Origin: Physcomitrium patens
Lineage: Eukaryota > Streptophyta > Bryopsida > Funariales > Funariaceae
Reading direction: 5' to 3'
Length of the DNA stretch: 64,000 nucleotides
NCBI RefSeq assembly: GCF_000002425.4
Contig: NC_037273.1
Span: forward strand, 9,946,000-10,009,999
Under the pieces are notes generated by a model that was not told where the DNA came from, made no database searches, and saw nothing but the letters and a program-made list of their open reading frames with translations. This document shows, in pieces, positions 1 through 10,837 of the stretch (its first letter is position 1; the number at the start of each line of letters is the position of its first letter). The translations under genes and the position numbers were made by a program.

Positions 1-2617
1 ATCTTTGACTCCCTTGAATATGAAATACTGCTCAAGCTGGACATCATTGCCAAATGAATTGGGCACCCTCACATCTTTGACTACCTTGGATATAAGTTAC
101 TGCTCAAGCTTGACATCATTGCCAAATGAATTGGGCAACCTCACATCTTTGATTGACTTTGATATAAGTGATTGCTCAAGCTTGACATTATTGCCAAATG
201 AATTGGGCAACCTCACATCTTTGACTACCTTATATATGGCGAGGTGCTCAAGCTTGACATCGTTGCCAAATGAATTGGGCAACCTCACATCTTTGACTAC
301 CTTGAATATGAGATACTGCTCAAGCTTGACATCATTGCTAAATGAATTAGGCAACCTCACATCTTTATCTACCTTTAATATAAGTTACTGCTCAAGCTTG
401 ACATCATTGCCAAATGAATTGGACAACCTCACATCTTTGAGTACCTTATATAGGAGATATTGCTCAAGCTTGATATCATTGCCAAATGAATGGGAAAACC
501 TCACATCTTTGATTGAATTTGATATAAGAAATTGCTCAAGCTTGACATTATTGCCAAATGAATTGGGCAACCTCACATCTTTGACTACCTTGAATATGAG
601 ATACTCCTCAAGCTTGACATCATTGCCAAATGAATTGGGCAACCTCACATCTTTGATTGAATTTGATATAAGTGATTGCTCAAGCTTGACATCATTGCCG
701 AATGAATTGAGCAACCTCACATCTATATCTACCTTTAATATAAGTTACTGCTCAAGCTTGACATCATTGCCAAATGAATTGGGCAACCTCACATCTTTGA
801 CTACCTTATATAGGAGATATTGCTCAAGCTTGATATCATTGCCAAATGAATTGGATAACCTCACATCTTTGATTGAATTTGATATAAGTGATTGCTCAAG
901 CTTGACATCATTGCCAAATGAATTGGGTAACCTCACATCTTTGACTACCTTGAATATGAGATACTGCTCAAGCTTGACATCATTGCCAAATGAATTGGGA
1001 ACCTCACATCTTTGATTGAATTTAATATAAGTGATTGCTCAAGCTTGACATCATTGTCGAATGAATTGAGCAACCTCACATCTATATCTACCTTTAATAT
1101 AAGTTACTGCTCAAGCTTGACATCATTGCCAAATGAATTGGGCAACCTCACATCTTTGACTACCTTGAATATGAGATACTGCTCAAGCTTGACATCATTG
1201 CCAAATGAATTGGGCAACCTCACATCTTTGATTGACTTTGATATAAGTGATTGCTCAAGCTTGACATCATTGCCCAATGAATTGGGCAACCTCACATCTT
1301 TGACTACCTTGAATATGAGATACTGCTCAAGCTTGACATCATTGCCCAATGAATTGGGCAACCTCACATCTTTGACTACCTTGAATATGAGATACTGCTC
1401 AAGCTTGACATCATTGCCAAATGAATTGGGCAACCTCACATCTTTGACTACCTTGAATATGAGATACTGCTCAAGCTTGACATCATTGCCAAATGAATTG
1501 GGCAACCTCACATCTTTGACTACCTTGGATAATGAGATACTGCTCAAGCTTGACATTATTGCCAAATGAATTGGCCAACCTCACATCTTTGACTACCTTG
1601 GATGTCAATAAATGCTCAAGCTTGACATCATTGCCAAATGAATTGGGCAACCTCACATCTTTGACTACCTTGAATATAGGTGGTTGCTCAATTTTGACAT
1701 CATTGCCAAATGAATTGGGCAACCTCACATCTTTGACTACCTTGAATATAGGTGGTTGCTCAAGCTTGACATCATGCCCAAATGAATTGGGCAACCTCAC
1801 ATCTTTGATTGCATGGGATATAAGTGATTGCTCAAGCTGGACATCATTCCCGAATGAATTGACCAACCTCACATCTATATCTACCTTTAATATAAGTTAC
1901 TGCTCAAGCTTGACATCATTCCCAAATGAATTGGCCAACCTCACATCTTTGACTACCTTAAATAGGAGATATGGCTCAAGCTTGATATCATTGCCAAATG
2001 AATTGGATAACCTCACATCTTTGATTGAATTTGATATAAGTGATTGCTCCAAGCTGGACATTATTGCCAAATGAATTGGCTAACTACACATCTTGGACTA
2101 CCTTGAATATGAGATACTGCTCAAGCTGGACATCATGGCCAAATGAATTGGGAACCTCACATCTTTGATTGCATTTAATATAAGTGATTGCTCAAGCTTG
2201 ACATCATTGTCGAATGAATTGAGCAACCTCACATCTATATCTACCTTTAATATAAGTTACTGCTCAAGCTTGACATCATTGCCAAATGAATTGGGCAACC
2301 TCACATCTTTGACTACCTTGAATATGAGATACTGCTCAAGCTTGACATCATTGCCAAATGAATTGGGCAACCTCACATCTTTGATTGCATTTGATATAAG
2401 TGATTGCTCAAGCTTGACATCATTGCCAAATGTATTCGACAACATCACATCTTTGACTACCAAGCATATGAGATACTGCTCAAGCTTGACATCATTGCCA
2501 AATGAATTGAGTAACTTCACATCTTTGATTGAATTTGATGTAAGTGAATGCTCAAACTTGACATCATTGCCAAATGAAGTGGGCAACCTCACATCTTTGA
2601 CTACCTTGAATATGTGA
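1..2617 (+). pseudogene. Leucine-rich-repeat protein, 3' part, frameshifted
   Basis: The plus strand encodes about 36 tandem 24-residue repeats with the core LTSLPNELGNLTSLTTL and a CSS step, a plant LRR of the kind found in NBS-LRR-like and other LRR proteins in mosses. The gene enters from the left edge, so its start and any TIR, NB-ARC or kinase domain lie outside the window. Open stretches are 5-1015, 1012-1569, 1532-2074 and 2165-2617. The frame is lost by one missing base near 1000, regained by one extra base near 1531, lost by one extra base near 2049 and regained by one missing base near 2153. A TGA at 2615-2617 is followed by more decayed repeats with further stops. LRR arrays of this type usually bind proteins or ligands; the partner here is unknown. 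The compensating indels could in part be assembly errors in a highly repetitive array, so the gene may be less broken than it looks. Confidence 0.75.
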
Positions 2618-3050
2618 GGGTGCTCAAGCTTGACATCATTGCCAAATGAATTGGACAACCTCACATCTTTGACTACCTTATAAAGGAGAAGGTATTTAAA
2701 TTTCACATCATTACTTAATGAATTCGGCAACCTCACATCTTTGATTTTTTTATATTTAAGTCAAAACTTAAGCTTGACATCATTGCCAAATGAATTAGAA
2801 AAGCTTATATCTTTGACTATTTTATAAATGAGGGTACTCAAGCTTGAGATCATTGCCTAATGAATTAGGCAACTTCAAATTTTTAACTACTTTGATATAA
2901 ATGAAGGTTTAAGTTTGACATCTTTGCCAAATGAATTAGGTAACTTCACATCTTTGACTACTTTTATTATGAAGAGGTATTTAAGGTTAACATCATTGCT
3001 AAATGAATTGAAAAAGCTTGCATCTTTAACTTCTTTACATATGAATTAGT
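1..3050 (+). repeat. 72-bp tandem repeat array (coding minisatellite)
   Basis: A 72-bp unit is repeated head to tail from the window edge. Units are nearly identical up to about 2600, then diverge progressively to about 3050. Each unit equals 24 codons, so unit gain or loss keeps the reading frame. Many neighbouring units are identical over most of their length (for example 1280-1500), which points to recent unequal exchange or slippage, while the distal units from about 2620 have drifted. Several units carry variants of the step after the conserved core, giving higher-order alternation. Confidence 0.9.
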
Positions 3051-3697
3051 GTCTTAGCTTGAGTTGCATTGATACATGGTTTCTTGAGTTGTAGAACAAT
3101 TACTAAATTGAAACTGTACTTTATTGTTGTTGAAGCAAGTACCAATGTCACCAAAGTACTCAACAAAGGTTATTGTACCTTACCTAATTTTTCCAAAAAA
3201 TAAACAATTGTATCAATTGAATTGAACTAAAGAATATTTTGGTAAGAGTGTGGTAAATTGGATGGATTATAGCAAAAGGATATGTACATGAGATTAGTTT
3301 TTGCAAAGTTGAGTGACTATTATTTTGAAGTATTTTCTTCTTCAATATTTTTTTATTATATTAAGTTGTTATATTGATAGTAAATTAAAAATATATTGTA
3401 TTGATTATGAAATGAAAGTTTTTTGTATTAAAAGAAAATAGAAAATTAAATGAAAGATTTTTGAATATTTTATTTTAAATATATCTAATATTAGGTTATA
3501 TAATTATTTATAAGTTATAAATTATTGGTTTTAGAATACTTAATTAGTTGTAGATGTAATTCTTTGTTGTAAAAGCATTTGTATTCTTTGATAGGAGAAT
3601 TTATTTTTATTTTGATGGTTGAATAATGTAGAGAAATAAATATAGATATAGATTTAGAAAGAATTTTAAATTGGTGTAGAAAGTGATACTTTCATTA

Positions 3698-3748
<51 letters not shown>

Positions 3749-4554
3749 TAAAAATTATGAAAATTTAATAATGAATCAATATGATGAATATTAGTAAATC
3801 TAATTAATGTATATATATTTTTTTATTTAATATATGTACTATATGAAATTTATAAGTTTAAATTTAATATAGAAGAAATATGTAAAAATATATGTAAAAT
3901 TGAATGAAATAGAAAAATAAGTTCTATTTATAATATAATTGATAAAATATTGAAATTTTAAAGAATATAGGGTAGTTAAAAGTTATTATTATAAAAATTT
4001 GCAACAATAATTTTTATTTTAGTTGATTAGTTATACAAAAGATATAATTTTGGTTGGATATTTTTTATAGCTTGATTTGGCTTTTATATTCAATTTATAG
4101 TCTATAGATAGATTTAAAGAACTTCATGTTATGATTTTGTCTTGTCATTGTAAATTTCTTGAAGCATGTTTACATTTGAAAGATTATTTTATTTGTATGT
4201 CAAAGTTTGTGAGATAAATTTTTGTGAGGATAAATTTCAATTAAGAGTTACTTGTGATTGGTGGTATGAAGTGAAGGAAGCATGTAACAAGAACAAAAGA
4301 AGAAAAAATACAAAAAAAATGAAATAAATAAAATCAAGTAATTACACACATTTAAACTTAGTCATAGTCTATTCACTAAATTTTTATTTAGTAAAAAATA
4401 TAAGAATAAAATATAAAATATATTTTTAGAAAGATAATTTTTTCTAATAATATAAAAAATATAAAAATTTGAGTTAAAAATAAGTTATGAAGATGTAAAG
4501 ATAGCAAATAAATATATGAAAAGATAAGTGAAAATATTTTACTTCAAAAATAAC
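3051..4554. other. AT-rich intergenic DNA
   Basis: No gene is seen. Sequence is very AT-rich with a (TA)n tract at about 3705-3740. Short open frames here have no recognisable content. Confidence 0.6.
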
Positions 4555-5330
4555 TTGCTTATAGATCAAGGATTCGAGCCTCTCCAAGGCTCACATGTAA
4601 TATATTTGGATTGCTAAAAGAGGCCACAAGGCCTTAGACTTATCTTCCTAACTACATTGAAGGTGTTACAATCCATATAGAACTTGTGCACCTTCTTTCC
4701 TACAAGAACTAGACTAGTTGCTAGTCATTATATTTTTTATTAGTAAAACTAATATTTTTTGCATTTTTGACTCTATCATGGTATTTAAAAATATCTGATT
4801 AGTCTAAAAACCCTGTATGGCCTTCAAATCTTGCTCCATTTCTTCTATTTTCTTTTAATAAAAAATTCAAAAAGTTTATATTCAATAACTTCCAATGTAT
4901 TAAAACTCAATTTTACCAAAATCTTGAAATTTTCTCTAAAAATTCTTATAAATTCTAAAAAACATTTTAAAAAGTTCTAAATTTACTATAATTGTTTTAT
5001 TATATCAATATCAAATTAAAGCTATATTTTTTATTTTGGTGATTTTATAAAGTAATAATATCAATTTAGATTAACTAAAAATCTTATTTTAAATATAAAT
5101 AATTAAAAAGACATAAAATTCTTTTTATGCTTATTTTAACTATTAATTAATATTTAGAGGATTTTAATAAGTAATATATGTAGATAGAAGACCAATATAG
5201 AAGTTGGTCTTAATAAATAATCCTTTATACTCAACAATAAGCAAAAATATTAAATCAACTAAGGTAATAACCTCCAAGACTTATTAAGACTCTATTTTTA
5301 TAGTTTTTTTTTTCTAATAAGACTCTTATA
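4555..5330 (-). repeat. Dispersed repeat, family D, inverted copy
   Basis: Read on the minus strand this stretch aligns by eye with 14260-15100 on the plus strand. Shared landmarks are a segment with a C/T-rich core around 4670-4720 (mirrored near 14960-15020) and a segment around 5220-5300 (mirrored near 14430-14500). Both copies are diverged and have no clear open frame. The class is not determined; it may be a remnant of a larger retroelement. Confidence 0.55.
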
Positions 5331-6074
5331 TTTTATAAATATTACTAAATTATAATAATAAAAAATATTAAAAATATTTTTTAATAATAATATTTTTATA
5401 TTTAAATAACTAAAATCTATATTATTAACAACTCTATCAATTAAGATCTATTAATAGAACTTATATTATTTTAGATAGAAGTTATTTAAGATCTAAGAAC
5501 TAAAAATAGTTATATTTATATTAAATTTTTAGATTAAAATCTAATTATTAAAATATATAAAGAAATTAATAATTATTTTTAGAATTATTTAAGATTAATG
5601 GATTAGTTTTAGAATTATAAATTCAATTTTTAGGAAAAAAAATTGTGTGGTTTTGTACAACAATGATTTTAAAAGAATTTTTGATAAATATTCTTAAAAT
5701 AAAAAATATATATAATATATACTTATCTATAAGTGGTGAAAAGATAGAATTCAATTTTTTTTATATAATTTATTATAGGATATTTTTTAAATAAATTAAA
5801 ACAATGTATATGTTCATGGTTTAGAGCAATTTACATAGCCTTATTATGTCAAGATCTTTAAGTACTATAAAAGAATATTTTAAAAATCAAGTATGCACGG
5901 TATTTGTAGAATTATTTAAAAAAAGATCTAAAGTCTATAAAAGAATATTTATGATTTTATTGAAAATAAAATACTTGTTGAGTAGAAACCAATGTGCTAA
6001 TTTTTACAAGAAAATTGAACATGTGACAAAAGATTTGTCTACTCAATGACTTGTGTCAATAATGGACTGGAATT
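5331..6074. other. AT-rich intergenic DNA
   Basis: No supported gene. A 67-codon open frame at 5846-6049 is lysine/phenylalanine rich with no recognisable motif and probably arises by chance in AT-rich DNA. Confidence 0.5.
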
Positions 6075-6240
6075 TAGGCTTTTAATCTATCAATTACTTA
6101 GAAATACATATAAAGTCAAATCCATGTCTATGAAGCATTTAAAAAGCTTCTCCATAAGATATTATCAAATTTACTTATTTCTACTTATTTCTATCTAATT
6201 CCTTTAATGTAAGTAAATATGTATGTCCATGATAATATGT
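6075..6240 (-). repeat. Truncated LTR of the chromovirus family
   Basis: On the minus strand, 6240 down to about 6075 matches the first 150 or so bases of the LTRs seen at 24026 and 51743, including the segment just after the LTR start and the conserved AAGCTT-centred stretch. It is a fossil fragment, diverged and cut short on its inner side. Confidence 0.6.
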
Positions 6241-6754
6241 CACTATCAAAAAGAAATTAAGACTTATTGTTCAATGAATCTAAGATTTGAATTCTATTAC
6301 TTTAAATGGAATTAGGTCTAAAATTCAATTAGTCAAAAATTTCTATCATAACTTAATTATGATTTGGAAAGAATTTTTTATTTAACTTGAATCATCACCA
6401 AATTTTTATGTTTCTTATTGAACATTGATTTGCAAGTACTAACCCTTGTATTGAACTTGACAAGTTGTAGTTAGAAATCATATTTAGAAGAATTATGCAC
6501 TAACTATTAATATTAGTTGCATTGGATGCAACTGAACTTTAGTAGAGTAGTTATGAGAACTTAACTTATATTAAAAAATATCAGAGATAGAACAATAATT
6601 TGGAAAATTATTTGTATTCACAATGAATTCAAATACAACTTTGAAATAAACAACAACAATCACCTTAGTTCTAATAGTGCTAATATTGTGACCAAGCTAG
6701 TTGTTATTTTGCAATCTGTATTACTAACATATTGAATTATTGTTGCACATGTAC
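6241..6754. other. AT-rich intergenic DNA
   Basis: No gene or repeat is recognised. The stretch ends in a pyrimidine-poor segment with a plausible acceptor-like ACAG at 6753-6756, directly before the broken coding region that follows. Confidence 0.4.
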
Positions 6755-7578
6755 AGGTGGTGTACTCTTCTAGCAAAGTTAGTGATTTGATTAATAGAAA
6801 GACTGTACTGCAAGCTGTGATTCATACTGAGAGGTGAGACACCACAACCTAATATTGGTATTTGTGCACAAAAAATTGCTGGTGAAGTTAGACAAAATTG
6901 TAACAGGCACTTCATGGTTGGAGTGTGGATGTGGAAAGTTGATGAATCGTCATTCCTTGATCTTGCCCAAACGGAGGTTTTGAAATGACTGGCACTGTCA
7001 CGTTTATTGCAAGAGTTGCATGACTTGTGGATGTTAGCACAAGAAAAAGACAATTCAGTTGGTGATATACTTAACATGCCAAGGACATGATAACAGGTTA
7101 CATATTGGCACGAATTAGAGAAGAAGCGCTGAAACCAACTTTTTTCCTATTGATGATTACACCCTTATCACTGGCCTCGAGCACTGACTTTGAGCTGCAG
7201 TCATCGCAACCATATCGCCAGATGTGAGGGACTTCAACACCTTCAAAGTGGCACAAACATGGAATCGGAAGCATCTGCTGTTGAGGAAAGGCTCATGCAA
7301 GAAACTGGGGAGCTTCTGACACAAGTATCAGAGGATGAGAAGCCTATTGGACCAAATGTCAACACATCGCCGAGATTGCGGATGACGCTGCGGGTGAGAA
7401 GGAGTCACCACTGGGGTTGCCTGTGTCTGGTAACTCACGTCGTCGATTGTGCATTCGAGTTGCCAATTTGGGATTGACCAGCATTGCGGATAATAGATTG
7501 TCGAATAGATGGGCGCCGAGACTCCATGATCGTACTGGCCAGGCGCTGTCTCTATCCCGTTCTGACTACAATTTCTAA
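6755..7578 (+). pseudogene. Broken copy of an unrecognised host protein gene (3' part)
   Basis: Plus-strand pieces in different frames read like one conserved protein. They include a stretch with IGICAQKIAGEVRQNCNRHF and VGVWMWKVDESSFLDLAQTE (about 6856-6980), a helical stretch around LSRLLQELHDLW (6990-7030), a segment with DDYTLITGLEH (7153-7185), and a C-terminal stretch ending in DRTGQALSLSRSDYNF and TAA at about 7578. Frame changes lie near 6835, 7150, 7255 and 7362, and in-frame stops interrupt the body, for example TGA at about 6985 where Trp would fit. No intron is needed to pass the breaks. I do not recognise the family. GC is higher than in the flanking desert, in keeping with host coding origin. 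Could be a truncated duplicate of an intact gene elsewhere. Confidence 0.55.
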
Positions 7579-7926
7579 ATCAAAAAAACATTATGACCAC
7601 CAAGGAGAAGTGTCTTCCTGTACGTCTTCGATCTGAACCCACGTTTTCGCTGCGCTTGAGGAGTATGTAATGCGCTTTGTGGGCTTTGCTTCCCAGTAGC
7701 CACCCCGTGTGTCCGGCCAGTGGTTGGAGGTTGTGCGGCGACTGTACCGTGGAGGTTTTGAACATACGTTTAGGTGTTGCTGCATTGCGCCGGTGAGAGA
7801 TGTTCGGAGCGAATCGATGGCTGCTTTTCTAGTGTGGGTGCGCGCGTAGTAGAGGTTCGTCGAGGTTGCAGATTGCAAGTGACCTTACAATGTCGGTGCT
7901 GTGCAGGTTATTTGCGGCTGGTAACT
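7579..7926 (+). promoter_or_regulatory. 5' flank and probable 5' UTR of the lectin-PAN gene
   Basis: A GC-rich stretch with no recognised coding content precedes the ATG at 7927. An upstream in-frame ATG at 7774 would add 51 Cys/Arg-rich residues before the signal peptide; this is less likely, so the segment is taken as untranslated leader plus promoter. No convincing TATA box was located. Confidence 0.35.
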
Positions 7927-9578
7927 ATGGACTCCGCAAATGGATTCGGCGCGAAGCTCCTGGCTGTCATCTTCTTCGTCGTCGCGACGCAATGCACAGG
8001 TCAAAGCAGCCCGAACTCTCTTCAAGCTCCGTTCAGCATGAGCATCGACCTCGATCCCAACAATTTACCAGCACCAGGAAACTCGAAGATCGTGTTGGCA
8101 ACACAGGAGTTCCAGTTATGGTTGGAACTTACCGGCCGCTGCAGTCTAAGCTTGCGGCGCCAATACTCCGCTCCTGTTGCACGCCTCGTGTGGACCGCGA
8201 ATTACTTTACAGTCTCCCCTGACGGCGCTGACAGATGCACCCTAACGTTCACGAAGGACGGGGACCTTCAGTTGTGGGTGCTATACCGGCAACAAACATT
8301 TATGGTGTGGAACAGCAAAACTGGCGGCAAGGGTGTTACCAAAATGGCCCTAGAAACTAACCCTGATAGAGGCGAATTTAAGCTGCTGACACCCCGCAAC
8401 CAAGCCGTTTTCAGCAGCTTCGCCATCAAGGAATTTGCCATCCTCCCAACACAGAAATTTTGGTACGTAAAATCTTGTTCAATTTGCACAAAAGTTTTCT
8501 CTTGAACTTGACAACCCGCGTCGGATAAATGCCACTCAGAATTTACCCAATTTGATAATTGCAGGGCAGGAGAGTTACTGAAGAGTCCGGATACGGTCCA
8601 GGAGATACAGGACCAAGATCGTCGCATACTACTCAATAAGGGGCACTACCTTTTGGCGATCAACAATGGCGACCTTCAGCTCCTCTTGAATGGTCCCAAA
8701 CCCCTGGTTTACTGGAGCCTGAAGAAATCGGGGCTGTTCAAAGGAGACCTCAGCCAAGTTGCAAATGCAGGTACGCAATCGACGACGTGCTGGTCCAATT
8801 TCTGAGGCTTTTCAAAACCCAGGTATTTCTGGATTTTGATTACAATCTGGAATTCCTGCGCATTGCAGCTGTGACTGATCCTAGGACGGGAGGAATCGGT
8901 CTGTTCACGGCGGCCGGGAAGCTTGTGTGGAGCTCAACTCTCCCGCCTCAAGGATTTTTTGGCGACACCTACTTCGGCATTGATTACTACGGCAACCTCC
9001 GGGACTATTACATGTACAAGGGGCAAGTCTGGTTTACAGCATTTCAGGCTCTGGCTGGTGACTGCGATCTTCCCAACTTCTGTGGCGATTACTCCCTTTG
9101 CACCAACTCCACGTCTGGGACAACCCAATGCAGGTGTGCAACATATCCCGCGGTTCAGAGTCTCTTCAGAGCCTCTTTCCATTTGCAAATATGTTGCAAA
9201 AAAAACCTTCATTATCTAGGACCATTCTGATGAGGGGATAGAGGAAATGACTTGAACCGGATGTTGTGTTGTAGCTGTCCACCTGGATTCCAGAGAATGG
9301 CTGGGCGCGAAACCTCTCCGTTTTGCGGGCGAACGGGGACAGTGGCCAAGTGTGCGAGGAAGTCTTTCGTAGAAGTGAAGGGATACGACTCCGTGCTCAC
9401 CACTTATGCCACCCCGGAGAAGGTGACTCTAGCCTCTTGCAAGACCTCGTGCTTAGCGTCTTGTGACTGCGACGGCTTCTTCTACGATACCAAGACCCAG
9501 GCGTGCTTCAAGCAATCATTCTTCCTTACTCTGAGAAAGGTCACTGCGGCCAACAAGATAGCCTTCATCAAGGTGTAA
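7927..9578 (+). CDS. Secreted bulb-type lectin / EGF-like / PAN domain protein, 4 exons
   Basis: Proposed exons are 7927-8462, 8565-8770, 8869-9133 and 9275-9578, giving 436 residues. All introns have GT-AG ends and keep the frame. The start at 7927 is chosen because a signal peptide follows at once (hydrophobic LLAVIFFVVATQC, cleavage near residue 24-27). Residues about 30-220 resemble a bulb-type (mannose-binding, Galanthus-type) lectin domain, with GDLQLW and GDLQLLL strands. An EGF-like motif spans the exon 3/4 junction (CDLPNFCGDYSLC, then CPPGFQ). A Cys-rich PAN/apple domain follows (SCKTSCLASCDCDGFFYD) and the protein ends at TAA 9576-9578. This is the ectodomain order of G-type lectin S-receptor kinases, but there is no membrane segment or kinase, as in secreted EP1-like glycoproteins. 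Likely apoplastic; sugar ligand unknown. The intron 2 acceptor is the least certain point: the acceptor at 8822 would add plausible residues but puts the reading frame into a stop. Confidence 0.8.
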
Positions 9579-10310
9579 CAATCTACACAATGCAATGCAA
9601 GCCGCTGCTAGCATCTAGACATTTAGATTCGGCAGCTCTGCTCGTGAAATGTAGGTTGTACAACACGATATCTGCTTGCTGGTGTGGCTGCTTCGACACT
9701 ACCAGGCGTAACTCTTGATGGACAGACGCATTTTTGGGTGCTCACTTCTGTTGTGGATCATCTAGCAACCGAGAATGATGCATGTAAATATAAGGAGTTG
9801 TTAATACAAGAATGTTTTGTGTTGAATGATAAAATGAATTAAAATTTGTATTTTCAATTCCATACTGAAGTTTTGATGTATTATTTCTACAGAATGTATT
9901 TTGGGTGAAACTGGTAAGTTTATTAAGCATGGGGATCCAAACTATATTTAAGACAGGATTTTTAAGATTGCCTTTTAGAAAATATAAGCAATTAGAATTT
10001 AGAATTTGAAGACGTAGTTCGTGTTAAACGCATTATGATGATATAATGAATTGAAAAAAATCCATAAAAAGAAAAATAATCACAGTAACGGTGGAAGATG
10101 CACGAGGCAGCATTGCATGTGTTCACTGCAGAGAGAAGTCCTCATTCTCATCTGTGGGTGCAAGTTTGTTCATCATAAGTGAATCTCTTCAATCCAGCCA
10201 ACGTAAATGCAGCCTAAACAATAGCGAGTTCTACCGACGAACCGGTTAAATTCGAGCACTGAGGGCAGTCAAAGTTTAGAGCCCTTGACAACGGCGTGTA
10301 GATATAGGGA
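9579..10310. other. 3' flank of the lectin gene
   Basis: GC-moderate sequence to about 9760 probably holds the 3' UTR. AT-rich DNA follows, then a more GC-balanced segment (10080-10300) with no recognised gene, ending at the left inverted repeat. Confidence 0.4.
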
Positions 10311-10732
10311 AAAATATCACACATGCCCCTGAAATTTTCCAAAATATCAAGAATCCTCCTCAATTCTGGACAATAGCAAATCTATCCCTACCTTTTGTGA
10401 TAATTGCAAAAATGCCCTTCGGAGTGATAACCTATCTAATTCCAGTTTTGTTTTAGTTTGAACTGGGCCCGGAGCGGCACTTTTCTGCACTGCCTGGGCT
10501 CCGCACTAAATAAAGGCCTATCTTTACTGAAATTTTCCCTTCTTCACTGCTGGGGCTTTTCACTGCTGAGGCTCGGTGAGCTTTAACGATCACTGGGACG
10601 GAACCCAACAAGGGATCAACTCCTTCCGCGACTCACTCTCCCTGTCCCGATCCGGAAGATTGGTGCAAGAGGAAGAGCCGTGGACAGCTGCGACCACGCT
10701 GCAGCAGCCTGCGAAATCACAGCCCATCCAGA
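10311..10732 (+). repeat. Left terminal inverted repeat
   Basis: This matches 12482-12903 in reverse complement across almost its full length with scattered substitutions and a few small indels. Its outer third is AT-balanced and its inner two thirds GC-rich. Both arms carry a short matching open frame with FRDSLSLSRSGRLV, evidence that the arms are copies of each other and not that they code. Confidence 0.9.
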
Positions 10733-10837
10733 ATCCTCCAACAATCCTCCAACATACGTGCTCTTCCGTCCACACATTTAGACACTGTTTTCGCACCTCT
10801 GAACTCTACTCGGTATCGAATCTATCCAGGAGTCCAG

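Noticed and set aside
97-2736. Minus-strand repeat-protein frames in the LRR array
   Set aside because: They are the antisense of a repeat whose period is a multiple of three and carry no start context or known domain; the plus strand is a classic LRR.
8823-8868. Extra coding sequence before exon 3 of the lectin gene
   Set aside because: The residues look plausible, but splicing at 8822 from the donor at 8770 puts the frame into a stop; the acceptor at 8868 keeps the frame.
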